From a bacterium (GTDB taxonomy: Bacteria; Chloroflexota; Chloroflexia; Thermomicrobiales; UBA6265): 17,385 nt of DNA. The notes below the pieces were generated by a model. The model saw nothing but the letters and a program-made list of their open reading frames with translations. It was not told where the DNA came from and did not search any database. The position numbers were made by a program, and so were the translations under genes. The stretch's first letter is position 1, and every line of letters begins with the position of its first letter. Below are positions 7,546-13,612 of this stretch, piece after piece. The stretch spans positions 1 to 17,385 of the forward strand of contig JAPOLF010000013.1 in NCBI GenBank assembly GCA_029977305.1, written 5' to 3'.

Positions 7546-7568
7546 GCAGGTGCAGAGTGCTGCCCTGC
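7546..7568 (+). promoter_or_regulatory. 5'-leader hairpin of the MerR-like mRNA
   Basis: GCAGGTGCAG (7546-7555) pairs with CTGCCCTGC (7560-7568) with one bulged base and an AGTG loop. It sits at the predicted transcript start, so it could protect the 5' end, or its DNA could serve as an operator. Confidence 0.45.
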
Positions 7569-7597
7569 CTTGCGCAACGTGGGTCATTTTCGCCTCT

Positions 7598-7603
7598 GAG
7601 GAA
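7598..7603 (+). promoter_or_regulatory. Shine-Dalgarno of the MerR-like gene
   Basis: GAGGAA lies seven bases before ATG 7611. It fixes that ATG as the start rather than in-frame codons further upstream, which lie in or before the promoter. Confidence 0.85.
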
Positions 7604-7610
7604 CGCCATT

Positions 7611-7946
7611 ATGAGTGAGGCCCTCGAAGTTCACGCCGCGCAACCTGTGACTCCAGTCAATGAGTCGTGGGAGGATCTTGCGCCCGCCGCGCCGTCCTCG
7701 CGCCTCTACCTCACCAGCGATCTGCGCGCGGCGGTCGGCCTGCCGCGCACCCACATGGACTTCTATCTGCGCGAGGGGATCATCCGGCCCACGACCCGGA
7801 CGGAGAGCGGGTATCTGCTCTTCGACGAGCGTGAGTTGGCGATCCTGCGCCTTGTGTTGGCCTGGCGTCAGGAAGGGGTGTCGCTGCGGGAAGTCCGCGA
7901 GCGCCTCGACCGGCCGGCTCCAGTGTCATCGGATTCGCCGTCGTGA
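7611..7946 (+). CDS. Small MerR-type helix-turn-helix DNA-binding protein
   Basis: A 111-residue protein. Residues 32-100 match a MerR-type winged HTH: 'YLTSDLRAAVGLPRTHMDFYLREGIIRPTTR...' (HTH plus wing), then 'FDERELAILRLVLAWRQEGVSLREVRERL', the usual second helical pair. Residues 1-31 are an acidic, Ala/Pro-rich extension. There is no long dimerisation helix and no Cys effector site, so it is a minimal MerR/excisionase-like DNA binder, not a metal sensor. It has its own promoter and SD. The initiator-like gene follows 492 bp downstream on the same strand. It could regulate that gene or bind the inverted repeats around it (inference). Confidence 0.85.
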   Translation: MSEALEVHAAQPVTPVNESWEDLAPAAPSSRLYLTSDLRAAVGLPRTHMDFYLREGIIRPTTRTESGYLLFDERELAILRLVLAWRQEGVSLREVRERLDRPAPVSSDSPS

Positions 7947-8251
7947 TCCCGCGCCAACGGGAGACCGACACCATGCAGCGGCGGCAACGGGCCACCCTGC
8001 ACCCACGAGAGGAGGGCACCGCGTTCGTGAGCACTGCCGCACGTCAGCTCCGTGCACCGCGAGGCACCACGCATCAGGGACGCCAATCCCGTGATCTGCG
8101 CGGCGTCGCGCCAGCATCGGGGCCAGGACGCGAAAACGGCCGAAGCGCCAACTTCGACCGTGTCCGGCAGCAGTTCGATTGTGGTCAGTTCCGAAGGTTC
8201 GTCGAGCGACTCTCACCGGATCAGCCTGAACAGGTGTCGCCAAACAGCTGA
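7943..8251 (+). CDS. Possible small basic protein (uncertain)
   Basis: A GTG at 7943 overlaps the MerR-like stop (GTGA) and opens 102 codons to TGA at 8249-8251. The product is Arg/Gln-rich with a C-terminal helix-like stretch (about 70-95) and no recognisable domain. There is no Shine-Dalgarno at the GTG, and codon third-base GC falls in the second half. Translational coupling to the MerR gene is the only support. It may simply be a chance open frame in a GC-rich leader. An internal ATG lies at 7973. Confidence 0.25.
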   Translation: MIPRQRETDTMQRRQRATLHPREEGTAFVSTAARQLRAPRGTTHQGRQSRDLRGVAPASGPGRENGRSANFDRVRQQFDCGQFRRFVERLSPDQPEQVSPNS

Positions 8252-8307
8252 CTCAGGCCCGTATCGAGAAGCTCCTAGTCGCCTGGTCCCCGCCAAGGGA
8301 GGGATGT

Positions 8308-8336
8308 TTGCACCCCAGCGATGCGCCTAGTGTAAT
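8308..8336 (+). promoter_or_regulatory. Candidate promoter of the initiator-like gene
   Basis: TTGCAC (8308-8313), a 17-base spacer and TGTAAT (8331-8336, five of six matches to TATAAT). The transcript would start near 8343, about 95 bases before the ATG and within the adjoining inverted repeat. Confidence 0.55.
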
Positions 8337-8354
8337 CACGCTGTGCCCAGCGTG
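8337..8354. promoter_or_regulatory. Operator-like inverted repeat at the initiator promoter
   Basis: CACGCTG-TGCC-CAGCGTG has perfect 7-bp arms and a 4-base centre, touching the -10 and covering the predicted start site. That is the position of a repressor operator. It could alternatively form a 5' hairpin in the mRNA. Confidence 0.6.
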
Positions 8355-8417
8355 TCAATACCGAGATCGGCGTCGCGCGTCCGTACGCGTGCTGTTGGGA
8401 TGGTTGTGCCTGCCTTT

Positions 8418-8439
8418 CGGTGACACGGAGGCGGTGACA
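8418..8439 (+). promoter_or_regulatory. Ribosome site flanked by CGGTGACA direct repeats
   Basis: GGAGG (8427-8431) lies seven bases before ATG 8439 and fixes the start. CGGTGACA occurs at 8418-8425 and again at 8432-8439, bracketing the SD. A protein bound to this repeat in RNA or DNA would block initiation; that role is inference. Confidence 0.7.
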
Positions 8440-10580
8440 TGACCACCTCCAACCAGCGCCAGGACCCGACCCCGATCGATCACGACCGCCAGCCCGAGCT
8501 GGACGCCTCGGCCTCCCAGCCTGGCGAGACCCAGCTCCCACCGGAGTCCACCACCCGATCCCGCCGCGCCGCGGCCAAGAGCGCCAAAGCAGATCTGACT
8601 CCTGTGCCCGCCGGTACCACCGGCGGCGAGGACGCCCGCCGCCGTGGCTGGTTCTGGCATTGGAACTCGCTCGTCACCCAGTACGCCCCACTCATCGGGC
8701 TGAAGGGGGTCGGGCTGCTCAACTCCTACACGGTGTGGACCGATCGTCGCGAGGAGTCCCCGCATCGCGGATACGCCTTCCCCTCCCAGCAGAGCGAGGC
8801 GGACTTCTACGGCGAGGACCGCGCCGAACTGATCACCATCAACAAGATCCTGGTCGCGCTCGACCTCATCGAGATCCGCAAGGAGATGGTCCTCCGCACC
8901 GACGCGCAAGGCAGGCGCTGGCGGGTTCCCCACAACTTCTATCGGGTGAAGGACCACCCGGATGACTTCACGATCTCCACCAACGACGTGCTCCGAGTGG
9001 TGCTCCTCGCCGAGACCGACCGAGCCGTCTACCGCTACACCCGGCGCCTCTACTCGCCGCGGTTCTCCCCGATCGACCGGGACAACCCGTGGCACCGCAT
9101 CCTCGAGGACCTGCGCACCAACCCGACCTGGCAACGTCTCGCGACCCGGGTCGAAGCGGAGGAGACCAAAGCCTCCAACCGCACCAAGGCCGGCCACGCC
9201 GCACGCAAGGGCAACGAGACGGCCGATCGAACCCAGACCGACACCGCCGCTTTTTCTGTGCCCACGCCGCATGACCTCGAGTCAGGCGCGGAGGGCGATG
9301 GCGACAGCGCCGGTGTCGACACCCTGGTGGGCGTGGGCACCAGTGTTGAACCAAGCAACAGTGGTTTGATGAACGGAGAACCCCTCGACGTTGCTCTGAC
9401 CAACAGTGGTTCAGGGGTGGATGTTGATCTCGTCAACACTGGTTTGAGCGGGATTCCGGCGACCGACGTTGCGCAGACCAACCGAGCCGAGCCGACCTCG
9501 GTTGAACCGATCAACACTACGTATCACCAAGCAGAACAACCCACTACGACTGAGACATCGTTGCGTCATCGAGCCATCGGAACGGGTGCCTACGCCAACG
9601 GTCCGGCCCTGCCCCCGACGGATGGTCCCGGCCGGGCCGGTGCCCTCCGCGCCTTTGAGGAAGCGAACGAGCGGCCGGCCACCGCCGCCGAGCGCAAACT
9701 CCTGAGCGACCTCGCCGACCGCTTCCACCCGACGGCCGAGGCCCTCGCCGGGAGCGGCTGGAGTTGGGTCGAGGCGGCGATCTACGAAGCGGTCGGGTCC
9801 GGCAGTCGATTCGTGGCGCCGAAGCGGGTGCGGGAGATCCTCGCCCGGTGGGAGCGCGACGGCGATGGCCCGGAGGACGGTGGCCCGAGCGGTGGCACCT
9901 CCGGGTGGTACGCGCTCATCGCACCGGATGCCCCACGGGTCGAGATCTCCGGAACCAGCGGCCGTGATCTCTGGGCACGCACCTTGGGGATGCTCGCCCA
10001 GACGCTCGAGCGATCGGCCATGCTCGACCTCTTCAGCGGCACCGCGATCGCCGGGCATCGCCGGAATGTGGTGACCATCGCGACCGCCGACGCGGCGCAG
10101 GCAGATCGCCTGATCTCCTATCAAGACCTCATCGGGCGCAAACTGGGCGAGGTGCTGCGCCGCGCGGTGGAGGTGCGGATCGCGGTACGCGCCGATGCCG
10201 GCCCGGTGACGCCTTTGCCGACCCCGGTCCGCGTGACCACCGCGGCTGCCCCGGTCTTCCTGATCCAGCCGAGCGGCCTCGCCAGTGATGCGGTGTGGTC
10301 CGCGGTGCTCGCCGATGTCGCCGCGAGCGGCATGGTGACCGATGCGGAGTTTGATGGCTGGGTGCGCTCCACCACGCTTCTCGGCCACGGGGAGGACGGT
10401 GCACTGCTCGTCGGGACGCCCCACGTGATGGCCAAGCGCCGGATCGAGGGGCGCCTGCTTGGGGTCCTGCAGCATGCGGCGCAACGCGTTCTTGGCGGGG
10501 CTCCCCGGTTGGAGGTGGTGGTCACCCGCGAATGGCAAGCCCAATCCGCGGCCGAGCGGGCGCGGGTTGCCGGGGACTAG
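8439..10580 (+). CDS. Replication-initiator-like protein: winged-helix N-term, DnaD-like module, two DnaA-domain-I-like modules
   Basis: A 713-residue protein. Residues 1-68 are a polar, disordered-looking extension. Residues 70-240 resemble the winged-helix N-terminus of phage replisome organisers and HTH_36 proteins: GYAFPSQ, a helix pair, then 'INKILVALDLIEIRKEM' as the end of the wHTH. Residues 241-400 are a linker whose DNA holds the dyad array. Residues about 405-475 ('FEEANERPATAAERKLL' ... 'WVEAAIYEAV' ... 'VREILARWERDG') fit the helical DnaD-type domain. Residues 509-583 ('LWARTLGMLAQTLE'...) and 618-696 ('AVWSAVLADVAAS'...) each look like DnaA domain I, the helicase-contacting module: W at the start, a middle strand (VVTIATA or ALLVGTP), then a helix ending in a basic/hydrophobic strand. 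There is no AAA+ ATPase and no DnaA domain IV. Assignments are by eye. The likely role is to bind origin DNA and recruit the DnaB-type helicase. Its stop overlaps the convergent amidohydrolase stop. Confidence 0.75.
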   Translation: MTTSNQRQDPTPIDHDRQPELDASASQPGETQLPPESTTRSRRAAAKSAKADLTPVPAGTTGGEDARRRGWFWHWNSLVTQYAPLIGLKGVGLLNSYTVWTDRREESPHRGYAFPSQQSEADFYGEDRAELITINKILVALDLIEIRKEMVLRTDAQGRRWRVPHNFYRVKDHPDDFTISTNDVLRVVLLAETDRAVYRYTRRLYSPRFSPIDRDNPWHRILEDLRTNPTWQRLATRVEAEETKASNRTKAGHAARKGNETADRTQTDTAAFSVPTPHDLESGAEGDGDSAGVDTLVGVGTSVEPSNSGLMNGEPLDVALTNSGSGVDVDLVNTGLSGIPATDVAQTNRAEPTSVEPINTTYHQAEQPTTTETSLRHRAIGTGAYANGPALPPTDGPGRAGALRAFEEANERPATAAERKLLSDLADRFHPTAEALAGSGWSWVEAAIYEAVGSGSRFVAPKRVREILARWERDGDGPEDGGPSGGTSGWYALIAPDAPRVEISGTSGRDLWARTLGMLAQTLERSAMLDLFSGTAIAGHRRNVVTIATADAAQADRLISYQDLIGRKLGEVLRRAVEVRIAVRADAGPVTPLPTPVRVTTAAAPVFLIQPSGLASDAVWSAVLADVAASGMVTDAEFDGWVRSTTLLGHGEDGALLVGTPHVMAKRRIEGRLLGVLQHAAQRVLGGAPRLEVVVTREWQAQSAAERARVAGD
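9339..9515. repeat. Five GTTG-N7-CAAC dyads at alternating 45/33-bp spacing (iteron-like array)
   Basis: Dyads lie at 9345-9359, 9390-9404, 9423-9437, 9468-9482 and 9501-9515, so start-to-start distances are 45, 33, 45, 33. The first three continue rightwards as CAACASTGGTT (S = G or C). Dyad 1 extends leftwards to ACCAGTGTTG-N7-CAACAGTGGT with nine of ten arm pairs matched. Dyads 4 and 5 are joined by CAACCGAG (9479-9486) / CTCGGTTG (9497-9504). In frame each dyad reads V-x-x-x-N, and the Val codon is GTT all five times, a codon rarely used elsewhere in this gene. That suggests selection on DNA and not only on protein. The 67 bases from 9505 are about half A+T, well above the surroundings. 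Confidence 0.75.
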
Positions 10581-11956
10581 CCCTTGTGGATGATGCCGCC
10601 CTGCATGATCACGCGCAGGCTGGTCTCCGGCGTGGTGAACAGGGAGAGATCATCGAGCGGGTTGCCCTCGACCAGCAGCAGATCGGCGATGGCACCCGTC
10701 TCGACCCGGCCGAGAACGCCCGGGTAGGGGTTGCGCGGACCTGAGAGAGCGAGCAACTCGGCATTCGCGCTCGTCGCCATGATCAGTGTCTCGGCCGGGG
10801 TGTACCAGCGGGTCATCGCCGCCAGCAACGCACCATGGTGCTTCGTCGCCTCTTCGGAGAAGAGGATGTCGGTGCCCCACGCGACCTTGATCTTGTGGGT
10901 GATTGCCAAGCGATACGCCGTGTCCGTCCCCTTGGAGACGATCGCGTTCTTTTCCGGATTCGGCTCGGCGGGGTTGCGCAATGCCGGGTCGTCGACGAAC
11001 GGCTGCAGGCACCACCAAGCACCTGCCTCCGCGATCATCGCGGCGGAGGCATCGTCGATGAGCTGACCGTGCTCGATGCACTTGACCCCCGCCTGCAACG
11101 CCCGCTGGATCGCGCGCGGCATGTAGGTGTGCACGGTGACGTAGGTGCCCCAGTCCGCTGCCGCGCCGACCGCCGCCTCGATCTCTGCTTGGCCGTACTC
11201 GGTGACATCGATCGGGTCGTGGTCTGAGATGATCCCGCCGCCCGCGGCCAACTTGATCTGGCTCGCGCCGAGCATCAGCTGCTCGCGCGTGGCACGCAGC
11301 ACCTCGTCCGGGCCGTCGGCGATGACTCCCGCGTTGATCCGCTCGCCGTAGCTGAGCTCGGTGCCCTTGGACGGCACCTCCCATCGCTTGCGGTAATCAC
11401 CGTGGCCGGAGGTCTGGGAAATGATGGCGCCACTCGGCCAGATGCGCGGCCCGGCGAGCACCCCCTCGTCAATCGCGCGCTTGAGTCCGAAACTCGGTCC
11501 GGCCATGTCACGGACGGAGGTGAATCCTCGCATCAGGGTCTTGGTCGCGGCGCGCCCGGCGATGAGATCGACGTAGTTGATGTCGGCGGTGAAGAGCTCG
11601 CTGATCGGGATCTCGCAGAGCATGGTGTGCCAATGTGCGTCGATCAGTCCCGGCATCAGCGTGGCGCCGTTGCCCTCGATCACCCGCGCCCCCGCAGGTG
11701 CCTCGATTGGTGCCTCCGAGATGGTGTTGATCATGCCGTCTTGGACGAGGAGGTAGGCCGGTGCGGAGCGCTCGGGGTGCACGCCGTCGAAGATGCGAAC
11801 GTCCCGGAACAGCGTGATGGTGCTGGGATCATCCTGCACTGCCGGGGAGGCAGCACGACCGAGCCGTGTTCCGGAGGTCAGTGCGGCGACGGTTCCGGCG
11901 CAACCGGCGAGCAATGCACGGCGGTTGGTGCGCCGTTGGTCAAGGGGATGAGACAT
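10577..11956 (-). CDS. Exported metal-dependent amidohydrolase (imidazolonepropionase/prolidase-like subfamily)
   Basis: A 459-residue TIM-barrel hydrolase. Metal and catalytic residues seen: HxH in DAHWHT (His108, His110), the carboxylated-lysine candidate in QIKLAAGGG (Lys235), His276 (VTVHTYMP), His296 (CIEHGQ) and Asp363 (WGTDILF). This is the binuclear set of prolidase/arginine-carboxypeptidase-like amidohydrolases acting on peptides or lactams. The N-terminus has a twin-arginine signal (NRRALLAGCAGTVAAL, 11-26), with cleavage possible near residue 39. LAGC also resembles a lipobox, but the hydrophobic stretch before it is short. The start at 11956 is set by AGGAGT eight bases upstream; the ATG 13 codons earlier has no ribosome site. 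The gene ends in a CTAG that also contains the stop of the convergent initiator gene. The MFS gene lies 103 bp upstream on the same strand; a joint role, such as export and periplasmic processing, is only inferred. Confidence 0.9.
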   Translation of the reverse strand: MSHPLDQRRTNRRALLAGCAGTVAALTSGTRLGRAASPAVQDDPSTITLFRDVRIFDGVHPERSAPAYLLVQDGMINTISEAPIEAPAGARVIEGNGATLMPGLIDAHWHTMLCEIPISELFTADINYVDLIAGRAATKTLMRGFTSVRDMAGPSFGLKRAIDEGVLAGPRIWPSGAIISQTSGHGDYRKRWEVPSKGTELSYGERINAGVIADGPDEVLRATREQLMLGASQIKLAAGGGIISDHDPIDVTEYGQAEIEAAVGAAADWGTYVTVHTYMPRAIQRALQAGVKCIEHGQLIDDASAAMIAEAGAWWCLQPFVDDPALRNPAEPNPEKNAIVSKGTDTAYRLAITHKIKVAWGTDILFSEEATKHHGALLAAMTRWYTPAETLIMATSANAELLALSGPRNPYPGVLGRVETGAIADLLLVEGNPLDDLSLFTTPETSLRVIMQGGIIHKG

Positions 11957-11964
11957 CGGGTGCG

Positions 11965-11970
11965 ACTCCT
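11965..11970 (-). promoter_or_regulatory. Shine-Dalgarno deciding the amidohydrolase start
   Basis: AGGAGT on the minus strand, eight bases before ATG 11956. It shortens the gene by 13 residues relative to the longest frame and puts the Arg-Arg pair of the Tat signal near the N-terminus, as expected. Confidence 0.8.
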
Positions 11971-12059
11971 GGTGCAACGCCTCCGTGCCGGGCATGCGCG
12001 GAAGGCACAGGGCCGAACTGAACGCATTTCCATGCTACCACGCACCGGTGCCACGTTCC

Positions 12060-13343
12060 TCAGTCGTCCGGATCGGCCGTGTCCGCGCCAGGCGGGATGC
12101 GCCGCATCACCGCGGCTGAGAGCACCAGCAACATCACCCCGACCACGATGAAACTCACCCGGAATCCGAGGGCTGCGGCGATCGTCGCGCCGATCAACGG
12201 TCCGGCGAAACCGCCGAGCGCGGCCGATGAGCTGGAGATGCCGTACATCGTGGCGCGGCGGTGGCTCGGGGTGAGATTCGCGATCAGGGCATTCGCGGTC
12301 GGGATCATGCCGCCCGCCGCCAGCCCGAAGAGTCCGAGCAGGACCGCGAGTTGCCATGGCGAGCGCACGAGCGCCATCGGCAGGTAGAGGATGCCGGCGG
12401 TGACCACGCTGATGAAGAGGATCTTGCGATGCCCGAGGCGATCGCTCAATCGCCCGAGCACGACGGCCGATGCCGCACTCGCCGCGCCGAGCACCCCGAG
12501 CACGATGCCGGCGAGGGAGGCCGCGTCGGTGGTGCCCGGGGCGAGCTGCTGCACGAAGAGCGGCATCGTCGGTTGCACCGCCATCGCTGCAAAGCGGACG
12601 ACGAAGAGCGTGATGATCAACGTCACCAACGCCCCGGTGAAGAGCGGCCGGGCGCTCGCGAGGAATCGCTCGAGGCGGCCGAGGGCGAGATCCTCCTCAC
12701 GCGGCTTGGGAGGGGCGGGGGTGAAGCGCTCGCGCACGACCAACACCGTGAGCAGCCCGGACAACCCGAGCATCGCCCCGGCGATGAAGAAGGTCGGTCG
12801 CATCCCGATCCGATCCGCGAGCACGCCGCCGATCAACGGCCCCAACGATGCCCCGGCGAAGATCGCCGTCTGCAGCATCCCGAGCGCGAACCCGATTCGT
12901 TGCTTCGGGGTGGTGGTCGCGACGAGCACGGTGGCGGCGGTGACGGTCCCGGTGAGCGCCCCCTCCAGCATGCGGAGGCCGAGCAACTGCCACGGCGCGG
13001 TCGCCAGCCCCATCAAGCCGACGGTGAGCATGCCGCCGAATGCGGCGCGGATGAGCATCAGTCGGCGGCCGTGGCGGTCGGCGTAGATGCCCCAGAGGGG
13101 GGCGCTGATTGCCATCACGCCGGCACCGACGGCGTTGATCATGCCCGACCAAAGCGTCTGCCCCTGCACGGTGTCGACACCGAGATCGGCGAGATAGAAC
13201 GGAAGGAAGGGGACGCGCAGACTGAAGCCGATGATGGCCAGCAGTTGGACAGTCCAGATCGCGGCGAGGTTGCGCTGCCAATTGATCGGCCGCTCGGTCG
13301 AGGTGGGGGATCCGTGCTCGCTGCTTGCCGCTGAAGTGCCCAT
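12060..13343 (-). CDS. Major facilitator superfamily exporter (DHA1-like multidrug efflux type)
   Basis: A 427-residue integral membrane protein with about 12 hydrophobic helices in two halves and a charged central loop (about 205-232). Motif A, GIYADRHGRRLML, lies in loop 2-3 (about 85-97), and its second-half copy, GRLSDRLGHRK, is near residue 305. A motif-C-like Gly-rich stretch (LGPLIGGVLADRIG) is in helix 5. These are marks of proton-driven drug/H+ antiporters. Residues 1-22 are a polar cytoplasmic extension. No clear Shine-Dalgarno precedes ATG 13343. It probably heads a minus-strand pair with the amidohydrolase. The substrate is unknown. Confidence 0.92.
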   Translation of the reverse strand: MGTSAASSEHGSPTSTERPINWQRNLAAIWTVQLLAIIGFSLRVPFLPFYLADLGVDTVQGQTLWSGMINAVGAGVMAISAPLWGIYADRHGRRLMLIRAAFGGMLTVGLMGLATAPWQLLGLRMLEGALTGTVTAATVLVATTTPKQRIGFALGMLQTAIFAGASLGPLIGGVLADRIGMRPTFFIAGAMLGLSGLLTVLVVRERFTPAPPKPREEDLALGRLERFLASARPLFTGALVTLIITLFVVRFAAMAVQPTMPLFVQQLAPGTTDAASLAGIVLGVLGAASAASAVVLGRLSDRLGHRKILFISVVTAGILYLPMALVRSPWQLAVLLGLFGLAAGGMIPTANALIANLTPSHRRATMYGISSSSAALGGFAGPLIGATIAAALGFRVSFIVVGVMLLVLSAAVMRRIPPGADTADPDD

Positions 13344-13491
13344 GGAAGGCCGAGTCTACTGCCGTGTGCGGCGGCGGGCAACGATGTCGCACGTGGAAGC
13401 ACGCGTTTGGTCGATGCCGCCCATCTGGCCAATGGTCGTGTTCCATTCGGCCCACTCGGGATTGGACAGATCGCGGATGTGCACATGGCGT

Positions 13492-13528
13492 GTGGGTGAC
13501 GTGTGGATCACCCACCGCACAGGGTGAT
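13492..13528. repeat. Mutually exclusive hairpins from three GGGTGA/TCACCC blocks
   Basis: GTGGGTGA (13492-13499) pairs perfectly with TCACCCAC (13508-13515), loop 8. The middle block, as ATCACCC (13507-13513), also pairs with GGGTGAT (13522-13528), loop 8. As DNA these are three half-sites of one operator; as RNA they would form competing stems. Confidence 0.6.
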
Positions 13529-13532
13529 GCCC

Positions 13533-13550
13533 CGATGTCCAGACTATGAG
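13533..13550. promoter_or_regulatory. Shared motif CGATGTCCAGACTATGAG, copy 1
   Basis: Matches the copy at 16654-16670 except for one extra G in the middle. It lies 63 bp before the pentapeptide gene and 190 bp before the MFS gene. On the minus strand it contains CATAGT, a possible -10. Confidence 0.5.
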
Positions 13551-13612
13551 GGAAGCAGCGATGGAGTGACAGGGCGCTGCCGAACACGCCGCGGGCGAAG
13601 GGTGGGGGCACC

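Larger units (their letters stand above)
7138..7610. other. Repeat-rich 473-bp intergenic region
   Basis: No credible gene was found. It separates the minus-strand ferritin-like gene from the plus-strand MerR-like gene. It holds three nearby 'CCCCAT/ATGGGG' elements (7249-7299), a GGCACTTT/AAAGTGCC inverted repeat, and near its right end a good sigma-70-type promoter with dyads and a leader hairpin, each listed separately. A weaker TTGACT (7331-7336) has no convincing -10 partner. The stretch 7360-7500 shows nothing distinctive. Confidence 0.6.
7947..8438. other. Gene-poor 492-bp region before the initiator gene
   Basis: Apart from the doubtful 102-codon frame at its left, no gene was seen. 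The right third carries a promoter-like pair, an 18-bp inverted repeat and the ribosome site of the initiator gene (listed separately). Confidence 0.55.
13344..13612. promoter_or_regulatory. Divergent control region between MFS exporter and pentapeptide gene
   Basis: This 269-bp gap contains two overlapping inverted repeats (13492-13528) and one copy of a 17-18-bp motif shared with the upstream region of the large regulator (13533-13550). No standard -35/-10 pair stands out on either strand. Confidence 0.45.

Noticed and set aside
9345..9515. CRISPR array interpretation of the regular repeats
   Set aside because: Repeats are only 15-25 bp, the intervals alternate between just two lengths, the region is in frame within a long gene, and no cas gene is present.
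9411..10544. 377-codon minus-strand frame inside the initiator gene
   Set aside because: Low-complexity Gly/Arg/His antisense reading with no ribosome site.
12261..13334. 357-codon plus-strand frame over the MFS gene
   Set aside because: Glu/Arg/His-rich antisense shadow of a clear 12-helix transporter.
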